This document shows, piece after piece, positions 54,310 through 63,090 of a stretch of 64,000 nucleotides of DNA. The notes under the pieces were generated by a model. The model was not told where the DNA came from, searched no databases, and saw only the letters and a program-made list of their open reading frames with translations. The DNA is from Pseudomonas sp. PA27(2017) (lineage in GTDB: Bacteria; Pseudomonadota; Gammaproteobacteria; Pseudomonadales; Pseudomonadaceae): positions 1-64,000 of the forward strand of contig NZ_MSXW01000052.1 in the NCBI RefSeq assembly GCF_001945445.1, given 5' to 3'. How positions within the stretch are numbered: the stretch's first letter is position 1; the number at the start of each line of letters is the position of its first letter. The position numbers and the translations under genes are program-made.

Positions 54310-55857
54310 CTAGTGCGAGGCCAGCACCACGCGGTTGCGACCGCCGCCCTTGGCGGCGTAGAGCGCCTGGTCGGCGGCGGCGACCATGGCCTCGGGGTCG
54401 CTGAACGCCTCACCGGGCACGCCGGCGACCACGCCGATGCTGACGGTGATCTGGTCGTAGGCGGATTGGCGATGCTCGATCCCCAGGCGCTGCACCGCTT
54501 CACGTACCTGCTCGGCCATGGCCAGGGCCTGTTCGGCGGATACGTCCGGCAGCACGATGGCCATTTCCTCGCCGCCATAGCGGGCCACCAGGTCGCCCTC
54601 GCGGCGCACCCGGGCGCGCATCGCCTTGCTGACCTCAATGAGCGCCTGGTCACCGCGCTGGTGGCCGTAGGCATCGTTGTAGCCCTTGAAGAAATCCACA
54701 TCGACCAGCGCGAAGGCCAGCGGCGTGCCCTCGCTGCCGGCGCGCTGGAACACGCTGGCCAGGTAGCCGTCGAGGTGGCGGCGATTGGCCAGGCCGGTGA
54801 GGCCGTCTTCGGTGGCCAGGGTTTTCAGGGTGGTGTTGGCGGTGGCCAGGGACTGGTGCGCGGCGTGCAGCTCCACCGCCATGGCCGACTGCCGGCCCAG
54901 GGCGCGCAGCACCAACAGGCCCATGATGCCGACGCCCAGCACGGCGGCCAGGGCAAAGCCCCACATCGACCAGGCACGCCGTTTCCAGGCAGCCAGCGCC
55001 TCCCGCTCCGGCATCGCCACAGCCACCAGTACCGGGTACTTGGGGCTGGCGTCGAAGCCATAGATGCGCCGCACGCCGTCGACGATGGCGGTCAGCGTCA
55101 CCGAGCCCTTGTCGATGCCCTGGTTGATGGCCTGGAGCATCGGGCTTTGTGAGATGTTGGTCAGGTAGGTCTGCGCATCGCTTTCGGAACGGGCGAGGAT
55201 GGTGCCGTCGCGCTTGGCGAGCACCACGATGCCCTGCTCGCCGAGTGGCAGCGAACGATACAGGCTGCGAAAACGTTCGACGCTGAGCGTGGCCAGGGCG
55301 ACGCCACGGAACGTGCCGTCGTCCTCATAGATACCTTTGGACAGGGTGATGACCCATTGCCCGGTAGTCTTGCCGCGCACCGGCTGGCCGATGTATAGCT
55401 CGCTGTCCGCACGTTGTCGGTGATGCTGGAAGTACACGCGATCGGCGTTGTTCAGCGCATGGGTTTCGGCGTTGGTGGCCAGGAAGTACTGGCCGTTGGC
55501 ATCGGACATGTACAGGCCGTCCAGCTCACCCAGCTCGCGTATCTGGGTTCTGGCCACCTGGTTCAGCTCACGGATGTTGGCCTCGCCATGGCCGCCGGAG
55601 CGGTGCATGGAGATCAGCGCGGTCAGCACGGTATCGGCGACCCGGATGGTCGATTCGGCCTGGCTGTTCAGCGCCGCCGCCAGGGTCTGCATGGCTTCGG
55701 TGCTCTTGGCCATGGCCTGGGCCTTGTCCCAGCGCACGTGCAGGGCGGTCGACAGCAACAGCACGCCGCACACGAAAATCACCGCGGCGATCAGCAGGCC
55801 ACGTGGGTTGCCGGCTCCCGAAGGCAGGTCGAACTGTCGCCGACCGGAATCATGCAC
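54310..55857 (-). CDS. membrane diguanylate cyclase with periplasmic sensor
   Basis: A 515-residue inner-membrane protein. Helix 1 is GLLIAAVIFVCGVLLLSTAL, then a periplasmic Cache-like domain (residues about 45-290), helix 2 MWGFALAAVLGVGIMGLLVL, and a GGDEF domain. The active site is ARYGGEEMAIVLPD (GGEEF type). R-E-G-D five residues before it is the inhibitory I-site, so product inhibition is expected. It makes cyclic di-GMP from two GTP. There is no EAL domain. It ends 2 bp from the convergent LysR stop. Confidence 0.93.
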   Translation of the reverse strand: MHDSGRRQFDLPSGAGNPRGLLIAAVIFVCGVLLLSTALHVRWDKAQAMAKSTEAMQTLAAALNSQAESTIRVADTVLTALISMHRSGGHGEANIRELNQVARTQIRELGELDGLYMSDANGQYFLATNAETHALNNADRVYFQHHRQRADSELYIGQPVRGKTTGQWVITLSKGIYEDDGTFRGVALATLSVERFRSLYRSLPLGEQGIVVLAKRDGTILARSESDAQTYLTNISQSPMLQAINQGIDKGSVTLTAIVDGVRRIYGFDASPKYPVLVAVAMPEREALAAWKRRAWSMWGFALAAVLGVGIMGLLVLRALGRQSAMAVELHAAHQSLATANTTLKTLATEDGLTGLANRRHLDGYLASVFQRAGSEGTPLAFALVDVDFFKGYNDAYGHQRGDQALIEVSKAMRARVRREGDLVARYGGEEMAIVLPDVSAEQALAMAEQVREAVQRLGIEHRQSAYDQITVSIGVVAGVPGEAFSDPEAMVAAADQALYAAKGGGRNRVVLASH

Positions 55858-56013
55858 GTCTGGTTCTTCCCGCTCGCTGCCGCGCCATCACATCGCCCCC
55901 TGCTGCCCTGAACGTCGTCACGGCCCCGCCTGTGGATGCGTGGCCGGGCGCGCACAGCGTACGCACAGATGAGCGCGGCGCCCAGCCCCCCGCGCGGGGA
56001 TTGCCGGCCTCGA

Positions 56014-56367
56014 TCACGTTTGGCCCGCCGTGCCTTCGCGCACAAGCGTTTCGAACCAGTCGGCGTAAGGCGTATTGGCGACCAGATGGCGGTTGTAGTC
56101 CGGCGCGCCATCGCGCCACCATACCGGGCCGCGCTCACCCAGGCCGACCTTGGCCGCCTGCACCTGGGCGCGTGCATGGGCGAGCGCTGCGGCGTCGTCT
56201 GCCGCCTTGGCGGCCTTGACCAGACGCCGAGCGTCCATGAGTTGGTTGACCAACGCCTGGAGCCGCGGCTCGCTCAACGCAGGATTGGACAGGCGCCACA
56301 GCCGCCCCCTGACGATCAGATAGCGGCCGTCTGGGGTGGTCAGCGTTGCCGCGTCGTGGCGACTCAT
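56014..56367 (-). CDS. conserved hypothetical protein (117 aa)
   Basis: ATG at 56367 (MSRHDAATLTTPDGRYLIVR). The small N-terminal strand pair GRYLIVRGRLWRLSNPAL is followed by helical LVNQLMDARRLVKAAKAADD and the C-terminal GPVWWRDGAPDYNRHLV. This type is common in pseudomonads and is usually annotated as hypothetical. Function unknown. Confidence 0.75.
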   Translation of the reverse strand: MSRHDAATLTTPDGRYLIVRGRLWRLSNPALSEPRLQALVNQLMDARRLVKAAKAADDAAALAHARAQVQAAKVGLGERGPVWWRDGAPDYNRHLVANTPYADWFETLVREGTAGQT

Positions 56368-56610
56368 CGGGTGGATCCGTCGCGGCCCGAATTTACCCAC
56401 GCGGTGCAGTGATGATCGTACATGGGCCCTCGCCGCTTGGTCGCTGTCTGTCCCGAAATCGACCCATGAGGCGGCGCGGAAGTTTAACCCGTTGCCGAAT
56501 CAGGCGAGACAGGCGCGGCCTGCAGCCGTAAGCTTGGCGCCCTGTCCCGCCACCAGGCCAGGCCGGCACCCGGATGCCAGCCGGCCCAGCAGCCACTCGA
56601 AGCCTTGCGT

Positions 56611-57870
56611 ATGAAAACCACCACCGATCTCGCCTCCCCCGAACTCGCTGCCAACGACGTCGCCTCGCCCGTCCAGGCCCATGGCTTTCTGCTGCCGATC
56701 GTCGGCGCCGCCGCATTCTCGCACCTGCTCAACGACATGATCCAGGCGGTGATGCCAGCGGTTTACCCGATGCTCAAGACCCAGTTCTCGCTGAGCTTCG
56801 CGCAGATCGGCTGGATCGGTCTGGTGTACCAGATCACCGCCTCGCTGCTGCAGCCCTGGATCGGCATGTACACCGACAAGCACCCCAAACCCTACCTGCT
56901 GCCCTCCGGCATGGTGATGACCTTCATTGGCATCGCCCTGCTCGCCTTCGCCAACAGCTACGAGATGCTGCTGCTATCGGCGGCGGTCGTGGGCGTAGGC
57001 TCGGCGACCTTTCACCCCGAGGCGTCGCGTATCGCGCGGATGGCCTCCGGCGGACGCTTCGGCACGGCGCAATCGACCTTTCAGGTCGGCGGCAACTCGG
57101 GCTCGGCCCTGGGGCCGCTGTTGGCCGCCGCCATCGTCATCCCCTACGGCCAGCATGCCATCGCCTGGTTCATGCTCGCCGCCGCCCTGGCGATCTTCGT
57201 GCTCTGCCGCCTCACCATCTGGAGCGTCCATCACGGCCAGGCGAAGCTGAAAAGCCTGGCCAGCAAACAGACCGCTGGCCTGAACCGCGGCCAGGTGATC
57301 CAGGCCATCGCGGTGATCTGCGTGCTGATGTTCGCCAAGTTCGTGTACATCGCGGCGTTCACCAACTTCTTCACCTTCTACCTGATCGAACGCTTCGCCA
57401 TGAGCGTTCAGCAGAGCCAGATCTACCTGTTCATCTTTCTCGCTGCGGTGGCGCTCGGCACCTTCGCGGGTGGCCCGGTGGGCGACCGCATCGGCCGCAA
57501 GGCGGTGATCTGGATCTCCTTCATGGGCGTGGCGCCCTTCGCCCTGGCCCTGCCCTATGTCGGCGCCACGGCGACGGCGGTGCTGGCGATCATGATCGGC
57601 CTGGTGATGTCCTCGGCGTTCGCGGCCCTGGTGGTTTATGCCCAGGAAGCGGTGCCGGGTCGCGTCGGTATGGTGTCCGGGCTGATGTTCGGCCTGATGT
57701 TCGGTATTGGCGGCATTGGCGCAGCCGGCCTGGGCGAGCTGGCCGACGTACACGGCATCGTCTGGGTCTACCACTTGGTGTCGTTCCTGCCGCTGCTGGG
57801 CCTGGCCACCGCGCTGCTGCCCCGCACCCGGCCGCTCAAGCCAGCGGTGCCGGCCCCCGCAGGCCGCTAA
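56611..57870 (+). CDS. fsr: MFS transporter of the fosmidomycin-resistance (Fsr) type
   Basis: A 419-residue twelve-helix MFS pump. AAFSHLLNDMIQAVMPAVYP is the typical Fsr first helix, GMYTDKHPKPYLLPSGM is the first cytoplasmic loop, and GSATFHPEASRIARMASGGR and VGDRIGRKAVIW are further signatures. It would export small molecules across the inner membrane. Fosmidomycin is the named substrate in E. coli, the real one here is unknown. ATG at 56611 is used; a TTG two codons earlier is open. Confidence 0.87.
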   Translation: MKTTTDLASPELAANDVASPVQAHGFLLPIVGAAAFSHLLNDMIQAVMPAVYPMLKTQFSLSFAQIGWIGLVYQITASLLQPWIGMYTDKHPKPYLLPSGMVMTFIGIALLAFANSYEMLLLSAAVVGVGSATFHPEASRIARMASGGRFGTAQSTFQVGGNSGSALGPLLAAAIVIPYGQHAIAWFMLAAALAIFVLCRLTIWSVHHGQAKLKSLASKQTAGLNRGQVIQAIAVICVLMFAKFVYIAAFTNFFTFYLIERFAMSVQQSQIYLFIFLAAVALGTFAGGPVGDRIGRKAVIWISFMGVAPFALALPYVGATATAVLAIMIGLVMSSAFAALVVYAQEAVPGRVGMVSGLMFGLMFGIGGIGAAGLGELADVHGIVWVYHLVSFLPLLGLATALLPRTRPLKPAVPAPAGR

Positions 57871-58343
57871 CCCGCCACCTGCAACTCATAGCGCAGGTAG
57901 CCGAGGGCGTTGGCCCCGACATGGCAGAACCCGGCGCGCTCGTAGAGCCGCCGGGCCGGGTTGTCGGCACGAACGTGCAAGCTAAGCGTCTCGAAGCCCG
58001 CCTGCCGGGCGCTCTCGATATAGGCCCCGACCAGCACCTGGCCGATTCCGCTTCTCCGATATGCCTCGCCGACATGCACGGTGCACAGCTCCGCGTGCCC
58101 CAGCTCATCGGCCCATAGCGAATAGCCGACGAGCTGGTCATCGACACAGGCGATGGTCAGTCGCTCGAAGTTCTCGACCCACAGCGCCAGATGCCGCTCG
58201 GCAGCCATTTGCCAGGCGTGCTCATGCTGCGGCTCCTATTGACGGATATAGGCCAGTTCGCCCCGGTAGATAGCCGGTAGATCGGTGACCCGCGCGGGTC
58301 TGAGCACAGGTTTCGGATCGCCGTTCTCTGGTTCGCCAATCAT
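57867..58343 (-). pseudogene. GNAT N-acetyltransferase broken by one in-frame TAG
   Basis: From ATG at 58343 the frame reads VLRPARVTDLPAIYRGELAY, IRQ and then TAG (58238-58236). The same frame continues as EPQHEHAWQMAAERHLALWV to the normal end at 57867, with the acetyl-CoA loop HVGEAYRRSGIGQVLV (R-x2-G-x-G/A). Both halves fit one 158-residue GNAT. Only one base change separates it from an intact gene. It could be a recent nonsense mutation, a read-through gene or a sequencing error. Confidence 0.87.
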
Positions 58344-58442
58344 CGTGAACACCCTCATTGCACGGCGGCCCACCGCCTTTATCGATAAACCCTTGATGAG
58401 TCGATGAATTCGCGCTTTGTCATCCGGACACATCTTGAGATT

Positions 58443-58461
58443 ATAATAATAACGATTCTCA
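58443..58461. promoter_or_regulatory. Fur box upstream of the siderophore receptor
   Basis: ATAATAATAACGATTCT (58444-58460) matches 13 of 17 positions of ATAATGATAATCATTAT. It lies 40-60 bp before the receptor ATG, the usual place for iron repression by Fur. Confidence 0.7.
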
Positions 58462-58501
58462 CAATCATAACGCCTCCTACTCGCTCAACAGGGAACCCGT
58501 C

Positions 58502-60682
58502 ATGTCGCGTCTCGCCCCACCTCGCTGCTTCGCTGCGCCCCGCAACCACCTGGCCTTGGCCATCTGCATGGCCACCATGGCGCCGGCCCTGGCCCAGCAG
58601 AGCAGCGAGGCGCCGGACAGTGCCGTCGGCGTGATGGAACTGGGCGCCACCGAAATTACCAACACTCAGCTGGGCAGCACCACCGAAGGCTCGCGCTCCT
58701 ACACCACAGGCGCCATGTCCACCGCCACCAAGCTGCCCATGACCATGCGCGAAACGCCTCAGGCGGTCACCGTGATCACGCGGCAGCGTATGGATGATCA
58801 AGGTATGACCAGCATCAATGACGCCATCGACGCCGCGCCGGGTGTGTTTCTCAGCTACTCCAGCGGCCCAGGCCGGCAGACCTACTACGCCCGCGGTTTC
58901 GAGATTGACAACCTGATGTATGACAGCATCCCCAGCGGCTACAACGGCGTAGGTGTGGGCGTGCAACCGAACCTGGCGATGTTCGACCGGGTGGAAATCG
59001 TGCGCGGCGCCACCGGCCTGGTCACCGGTGCAGGCAACCCTTCGGCGGCGGTCAATATGGTGCGCAAGCGCCCGCTGGCCGATCAGCACGTCACCCTCAC
59101 CGGCGCAGCGGGTAGCTGGGATGATTACCGTGGCGAAGTCGACGCCTCCAGTCCGCTCAACGAAAGCGGTACCCTGCGCGGCCGGGTAGTGACCTCCTAC
59201 CGCGACGCCAATAGCTTCGTCGACGGCGCCGAGGAAGATCACGGTTTGTTCTACGCCATTACCGAGGCGGACCTGAGCGACGACACCACCCTGGCAGTCG
59301 GCTTTTCCCATCAGAAGGACAAGACCAACAATTTCTGGGGTGCCTCGCTGGTAGGCCTCGACGGTCGCCACCAGGATCTGCCGCGCTCCTACAACCCAGG
59401 CACAGATTGGGAAAACAAGGAGCAGGAAACCAACACGCTGTTCGCCGAACTGCGTCAACAGTTGGCAAATGACTGGAAGCTGCAGGTCAATGCCAATTAT
59501 TCCGACCTGAATGCGCTGTTCTCGGGCTCATACCAATCTCGATTCGACGAAACAACGAGATCCTTGGAGCGAACCGTCTGGCAGGCCAAGTACGACGAGC
59601 ACAAGCTCGGTTTGGATAGTTTCTTCAGTGGCCCGTTCGAGGCCTTTGGGCGCACCCATGAAATGGTGGTAGGCGCCAGCAAGCGCATCACAGACATGAA
59701 TACCCACAGCTACAGCCCTTATGTGACCAACTGGCCTGTAGACGGTGGAAAACCGGACTTCACGCGCACCGGCAGCAAGCGCACGGTTACTACCGAGGAC
59801 GGCGTGTACCTGACCACCCGCCTGAGCCTGGCCGACCCCCTGAAACTGATCCTCGGCGGCCGCCTGGACTGGTACGACTACGACGACAAGGAACGCTCGG
59901 ATGCCGACTACAAGGTCACTCGTAACGTCACCCGTCTAGCCGGGCTGATCTACGACCTGGACGACCACCATTCGGTCTATGTGAGCTACAGCGACATTTT
60001 CAAGCCACAAACCGAAAAAGACATCACCGGCTCACCAGTCAGGCCCATCGAGGGCAAGAACTACGAGGTGGGCATCAAGGGTGAATACTTCGATGGCGCC
60101 CTCAACGCCAGCGCAGCTCTTTTCCGCATCGACCAAGAGAACCGTGCGGTGGAAACTTCCAGGATAGGCTGTCCGCAGACCGCCTGCTATCTGGCCTCCG
60201 GCGAGGTAAGAAGTCAGGGGATCGATCTTGAAATCCAAGGCGCCCTTACCGAAAACTGGCAGCTCGGAGCAGGCTATACCTACGCCCGCGTGCACACCTT
60301 GAAGGATGCCGCCAACCCGCAAAACGAGAAAAAGCGCTTCGACACCGACATGCCGGAGCACCTGTTCAAGCTTTCCACCGTCTACCGTTTCCAAGGCCCG
60401 CTGGAGAAACTGCGCGTCGGCGGCAATATGTCCTGGCAGAGCCGTATGTACAACGACATCGCGCTGGACGACGGCAGCAGCTACCGCCTCAAGCAGGGCG
60501 CCTATGCCCTCACCAACCTGATGGCAGGTTATGCGGTGAACGAAAATCTGGATCTGCAGCTCAACGCCAACAACATCTTCGACAAGAAATACTACTCGTC
60601 GATTTCCACATCGATTGAGTACGGCGGCGACACCTACGGCACGCCGCGCAACCTGATGCTGACCGCCAAATACAGCTTCTAA
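58502..60682 (+). CDS. TonB-dependent siderophore receptor
   Basis: A 726-residue outer-membrane receptor. Signal peptide ends near LAQQ (about residue 33). The plug domain holds MRETPQAVTVITRQRMDDQG and GFEIDNLMYDSIPSGYN. The 22-strand barrel follows and ends LMLTAKYSF with terminal Phe, needed for Bam assembly. No long N-terminal signalling domain of FecA/FpvA type is seen, so it is not an ECF-linked transducer. A Fur box lies upstream, so it is iron-repressed. The ligand is probably a ferric siderophore of hydroxamate or ferrichrome type; exact ligand unknown. Confidence 0.93.
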   Translation: MSRLAPPRCFAAPRNHLALAICMATMAPALAQQSSEAPDSAVGVMELGATEITNTQLGSTTEGSRSYTTGAMSTATKLPMTMRETPQAVTVITRQRMDDQGMTSINDAIDAAPGVFLSYSSGPGRQTYYARGFEIDNLMYDSIPSGYNGVGVGVQPNLAMFDRVEIVRGATGLVTGAGNPSAAVNMVRKRPLADQHVTLTGAAGSWDDYRGEVDASSPLNESGTLRGRVVTSYRDANSFVDGAEEDHGLFYAITEADLSDDTTLAVGFSHQKDKTNNFWGASLVGLDGRHQDLPRSYNPGTDWENKEQETNTLFAELRQQLANDWKLQVNANYSDLNALFSGSYQSRFDETTRSLERTVWQAKYDEHKLGLDSFFSGPFEAFGRTHEMVVGASKRITDMNTHSYSPYVTNWPVDGGKPDFTRTGSKRTVTTEDGVYLTTRLSLADPLKLILGGRLDWYDYDDKERSDADYKVTRNVTRLAGLIYDLDDHHSVYVSYSDIFKPQTEKDITGSPVRPIEGKNYEVGIKGEYFDGALNASAALFRIDQENRAVETSRIGCPQTACYLASGEVRSQGIDLEIQGALTENWQLGAGYTYARVHTLKDAANPQNEKKRFDTDMPEHLFKLSTVYRFQGPLEKLRVGGNMSWQSRMYNDIALDDGSSYRLKQGAYALTNLMAGYAVNENLDLQLNANNIFDKKYYSSISTSIEYGGDTYGTPRNLMLTAKYSF

Positions 60683-60699
60683 GCCCGCACCTCACCCAC

Positions 60700-60729
60700 A
60701 AAAAAGCCAGTCCTTCGACTGGCTTTTTT
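60700..60729. terminator. bidirectional Rho-independent terminator
   Basis: AAAAAAGCCAGTC (60700-60712), loop CTTC, GACTGGCTTTTTT (60717-60729). It lies between the convergent receptor and ydgA genes and has A and T runs for both directions. Confidence 0.92.
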
Positions 60730-60746
60730 GCCATCACGCGATGGGA

Positions 60747-62327
60747 TCACTCAGCCTGATCAGGCGCCTGGGTATCGGCGCCGTCGTCGTAGCCGCCCAT
60801 GTCTTGCGGGGCGTCATCGCCGTAGGCCGACGCATCATCACCCAGGCCACCGCCCATGCCGCCGGTCTTGGACATCACCAGCATGACGAACTCGTCGACG
60901 CTCATGTCCTGGCCGTTGAAGGTCACCTTGTTGTCGGCGTAATGCAGGGTCGACTGCAGGGTCTCGCCTTCCAGGGTCACCAGGCCAGTGCCGAGGGCCA
61001 TGCCGCTGCCCATCTCGGTCATCATCGCCGCCTGCTGCTCGACAGCCTGGGCATCGGTGACGCCTTCGACCATCGCCTGGATACGCACGCCATCGCCGAT
61101 CACCGCCTTGGCGACCGACAGTTTGGCATCCAGCTGGCCGATCAGTTGCCGGCCCAGCTCGTCTGGCGGCAGCTCGAAGGATTCTGGCTTGTCCATGTCC
61201 ACCACCACCCGCAGCGAGGCCTGGCCATGGGGCGTGGTGAGGGTGAAGTTGTCCAGCGCCAGCTGTGGTTTGCCGGCCAGCAGCTTCTCCAGGTCGGCCT
61301 TCATGCGCGCCTCTTCGTCGGCCGAAAAGTCGAGCGCGGGGGCCTCTTCACCCAGGGCCTGGGCTTTCTGGATGGGCGTCAGCTTGTCCTGGTAGAGCTT
61401 GAACAGCGACTGCAGCGCCGCGCTGTCGAAGTTCTTGATGGCCCACAGGGTGCGCAGGCCGCCGATGTCCTTGCCGTCGTAGCTGACCATGCCCAGGTCA
61501 TAGCCGATCTGCCCGTTGAGCATGTTGCCGCTTTCCTGCAGGCTGCCGACCTGGGCGATGTCCTTGATCAGCACGGCTGGCTTGTCGCCGACCTTGATCT
61601 GCGCGGTGGCCAGCTTGATGCTGCTGTCGCCGACGTAGAAATCGGCGCTACCCAGGCGCTGGTCGCTGGTCACGGTCAGGCCATGCAGGTCGGCCTGTAC
61701 CGGCGTGTCCTCGGTGCTGGTGATCGACAGGCTGTCCATGGTGCCGCTGACCTGCACTTCCTTGGCGTGCTTGCTGGCCTCGAAGTCCAGGGTCATGCCG
61801 GAGAACTTGACCGTAGAGGTTGGCGACGGCGCGAAATCCAGCGGCGTCAGCACCAGTGAGCCACGGCTGGCACCGTCGTAACCCAGGCTGGCCTGGCCAG
61901 TGAGCGGCGCGGCGCCCTTGGCGGCATCGAACCACTTCTGGGTCAGCTCGTTGGGTTCCAGCTGGTAATTGCTGGCGACCATGACCGGCCACAGGTTCAG
62001 GCGCATCAGGCGCGACAGCGGCAGCGGGCCGTGCTCGATGTTGTCCAGCAGCAGCACTTCCATATGCCGCGTCTCGCCCTCTTCGGACGGCGCATCGAAG
62101 CTGAATTTGTAGCGTGCGGTGCTGGTGAACAGACGGGTCTCCAGCGACACCAACTCCAGCTTGAAGCTGGCTCCGGTGCCCAGCAGCGCTTCGGCGCCCT
62201 GGCGGTTGGATTCCTCGATGAGGTCGTTGAGAACGCCGGGCAACTGGGTGCCGGTGTACCAGGCGCCGGCCGTGCTGAGTGCGCCAACCGCCACCAGCCC
62301 TACTGCTACTGCTGCTAATTTGTTCAT
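60747..62327 (-). CDS. YdgA family (DUF945) protein
   Basis: A 526-residue protein with an N-terminal membrane anchor (LAAVAVGLVAVGALSTAGAW) and a long periplasmic beta-rich part, for example SLGYDGASRGSLVLTPLDFA and LLAGKPQLALDNFTLTTPHG. The C-terminus is Gly/Asp-rich (SKTGGMGGGLGDDAS). This is the DUF945 (YdgA) layout, linked by sequence to AsmA-like outer-membrane maintenance proteins. Function of family members is poorly known. Confidence 0.85.
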   Translation of the reverse strand: MNKLAAVAVGLVAVGALSTAGAWYTGTQLPGVLNDLIEESNRQGAEALLGTGASFKLELVSLETRLFTSTARYKFSFDAPSEEGETRHMEVLLLDNIEHGPLPLSRLMRLNLWPVMVASNYQLEPNELTQKWFDAAKGAAPLTGQASLGYDGASRGSLVLTPLDFAPSPTSTVKFSGMTLDFEASKHAKEVQVSGTMDSLSITSTEDTPVQADLHGLTVTSDQRLGSADFYVGDSSIKLATAQIKVGDKPAVLIKDIAQVGSLQESGNMLNGQIGYDLGMVSYDGKDIGGLRTLWAIKNFDSAALQSLFKLYQDKLTPIQKAQALGEEAPALDFSADEEARMKADLEKLLAGKPQLALDNFTLTTPHGQASLRVVVDMDKPESFELPPDELGRQLIGQLDAKLSVAKAVIGDGVRIQAMVEGVTDAQAVEQQAAMMTEMGSGMALGTGLVTLEGETLQSTLHYADNKVTFNGQDMSVDEFVMLVMSKTGGMGGGLGDDASAYGDDAPQDMGGYDDGADTQAPDQAE

Positions 62328-62642
62328 CGTCTGCTCAATGCATGTCCATGATGGGAATGTTCGGCCTTCCTGGCCTGGCGCATGGTGCGCATGCTGCGAA
62401 AGGCGGCGAGCATCTTAGCATCCTGGCGGTTATGGCACTGTGCGAGCGCTCTCCATTTTCTCGCCACAATCGCGGTTTCCGTGCTCAGGGTTGAGCCCGA
62501 CCGGTCACTCATCGGCAGGCCGGCCGCAACCGCCAACTTCTCCTGAATCCTTGCGCCTCGTCCGTAGTCATACCTCACCAGTAGGGCATGGAATCATCCG
62601 TGCCCAAGCCGGCCAGCTACAGGCCATGACCGAGGTGCGCAA
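62328..62642. other. no gene recognised
   Basis: About 315 bp between divergent ydgA and a small gene. Promoters for both must be here. No structured element stands out. Confidence 0.45.
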
Positions 62643-62861
62643 ATGGCTACACAGAGTGAACGAGTGCTCGAACAGGCCATAATGGCCATGCTGGGCGCCT
62701 GCATCGACCTGGGCTACGACGTCGACAAGCTGGCTAAAAAGGCCCAGGTGCTGGTTCTCGACAACAGCAAGTACAACTACGTCGAGCAACCCATGCCCTC
62801 GACTCCCCACGAAGCCATCGAACGCGCCCTGTCGACGATCAAGAGCGCGCCGCGGATTTGA
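62643..62861 (+). CDS. small conserved hypothetical protein (72 aa)
   Basis: MATQSERVLEQAIMAMLGAC begins a helical protein ending ALSTIKSAPRI. No motif recognised, but composition and codon use match the GC-rich neighbours. Stand-alone gene. Confidence 0.65.
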   Translation: MATQSERVLEQAIMAMLGACIDLGYDVDKLAKKAQVLVLDNSKYNYVEQPMPSTPHEAIERALSTIKSAPRI

Positions 62862-62960
62862 GCGATCAGGTGGGTGGCGCTCTGGTCGTCTGCCGATGCG
62901 ATCAGCAATGGTGGGCGGATCGGGCCGTGCAGGCCATGCATCGCTGCCTGAGTAACTAAC

Positions 62961-63027
62961 TGCGGGAGCGGGAGGCGACACCTAGCCCATGCCGGCGTTT
63001 TTTTCTCGGGCATGGCCCGCTCCCACA
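62961..63027. repeat. REPIN-like pair of inverted REP sequences
   Basis: TCTCGGGCATGGCCCGCTCC (63004-63023) is, on the other strand, the common Pseudomonas REP GGAGCGGGCCATGCCCGAGA. A diverged inverted partner TGCGGGAGCGGGAGGCGACA (from 62961) with CCATGCC lies 20 bp away. The two arms pair (GGGAGCGGG/CCCGCTCCC and CCATGCC/GGCATGG), as in REPINs, which move with RAYT transposases encoded elsewhere. Confidence 0.75.
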
Positions 63028-63090
63028 GGAGCTCACCTATAGGCTGCACGTGTTCGATTCCCAGTATTCGGCTTTCCCCTCGAGAAACCT

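Noticed and set aside
51661-58118. Long open frames opposite the GC-rich genes
   Set aside because: High GC keeps antisense frames open. Those at 50862-51842, 52503-53342, 53466-54701, 54313-55152, 56574-58118 and 56974-57774 are shadows with no family signature.
58379-59458. 359-codon minus-strand frame opposite the TonB receptor
   Set aside because: Antisense of the receptor 5' half, without motif or ribosome-binding site.
60741-61859. 372-codon plus-strand frame opposite ydgA
   Set aside because: His/Gln/Leu-rich shadow of the DUF945 gene; the minus strand has the signal anchor and family layout.
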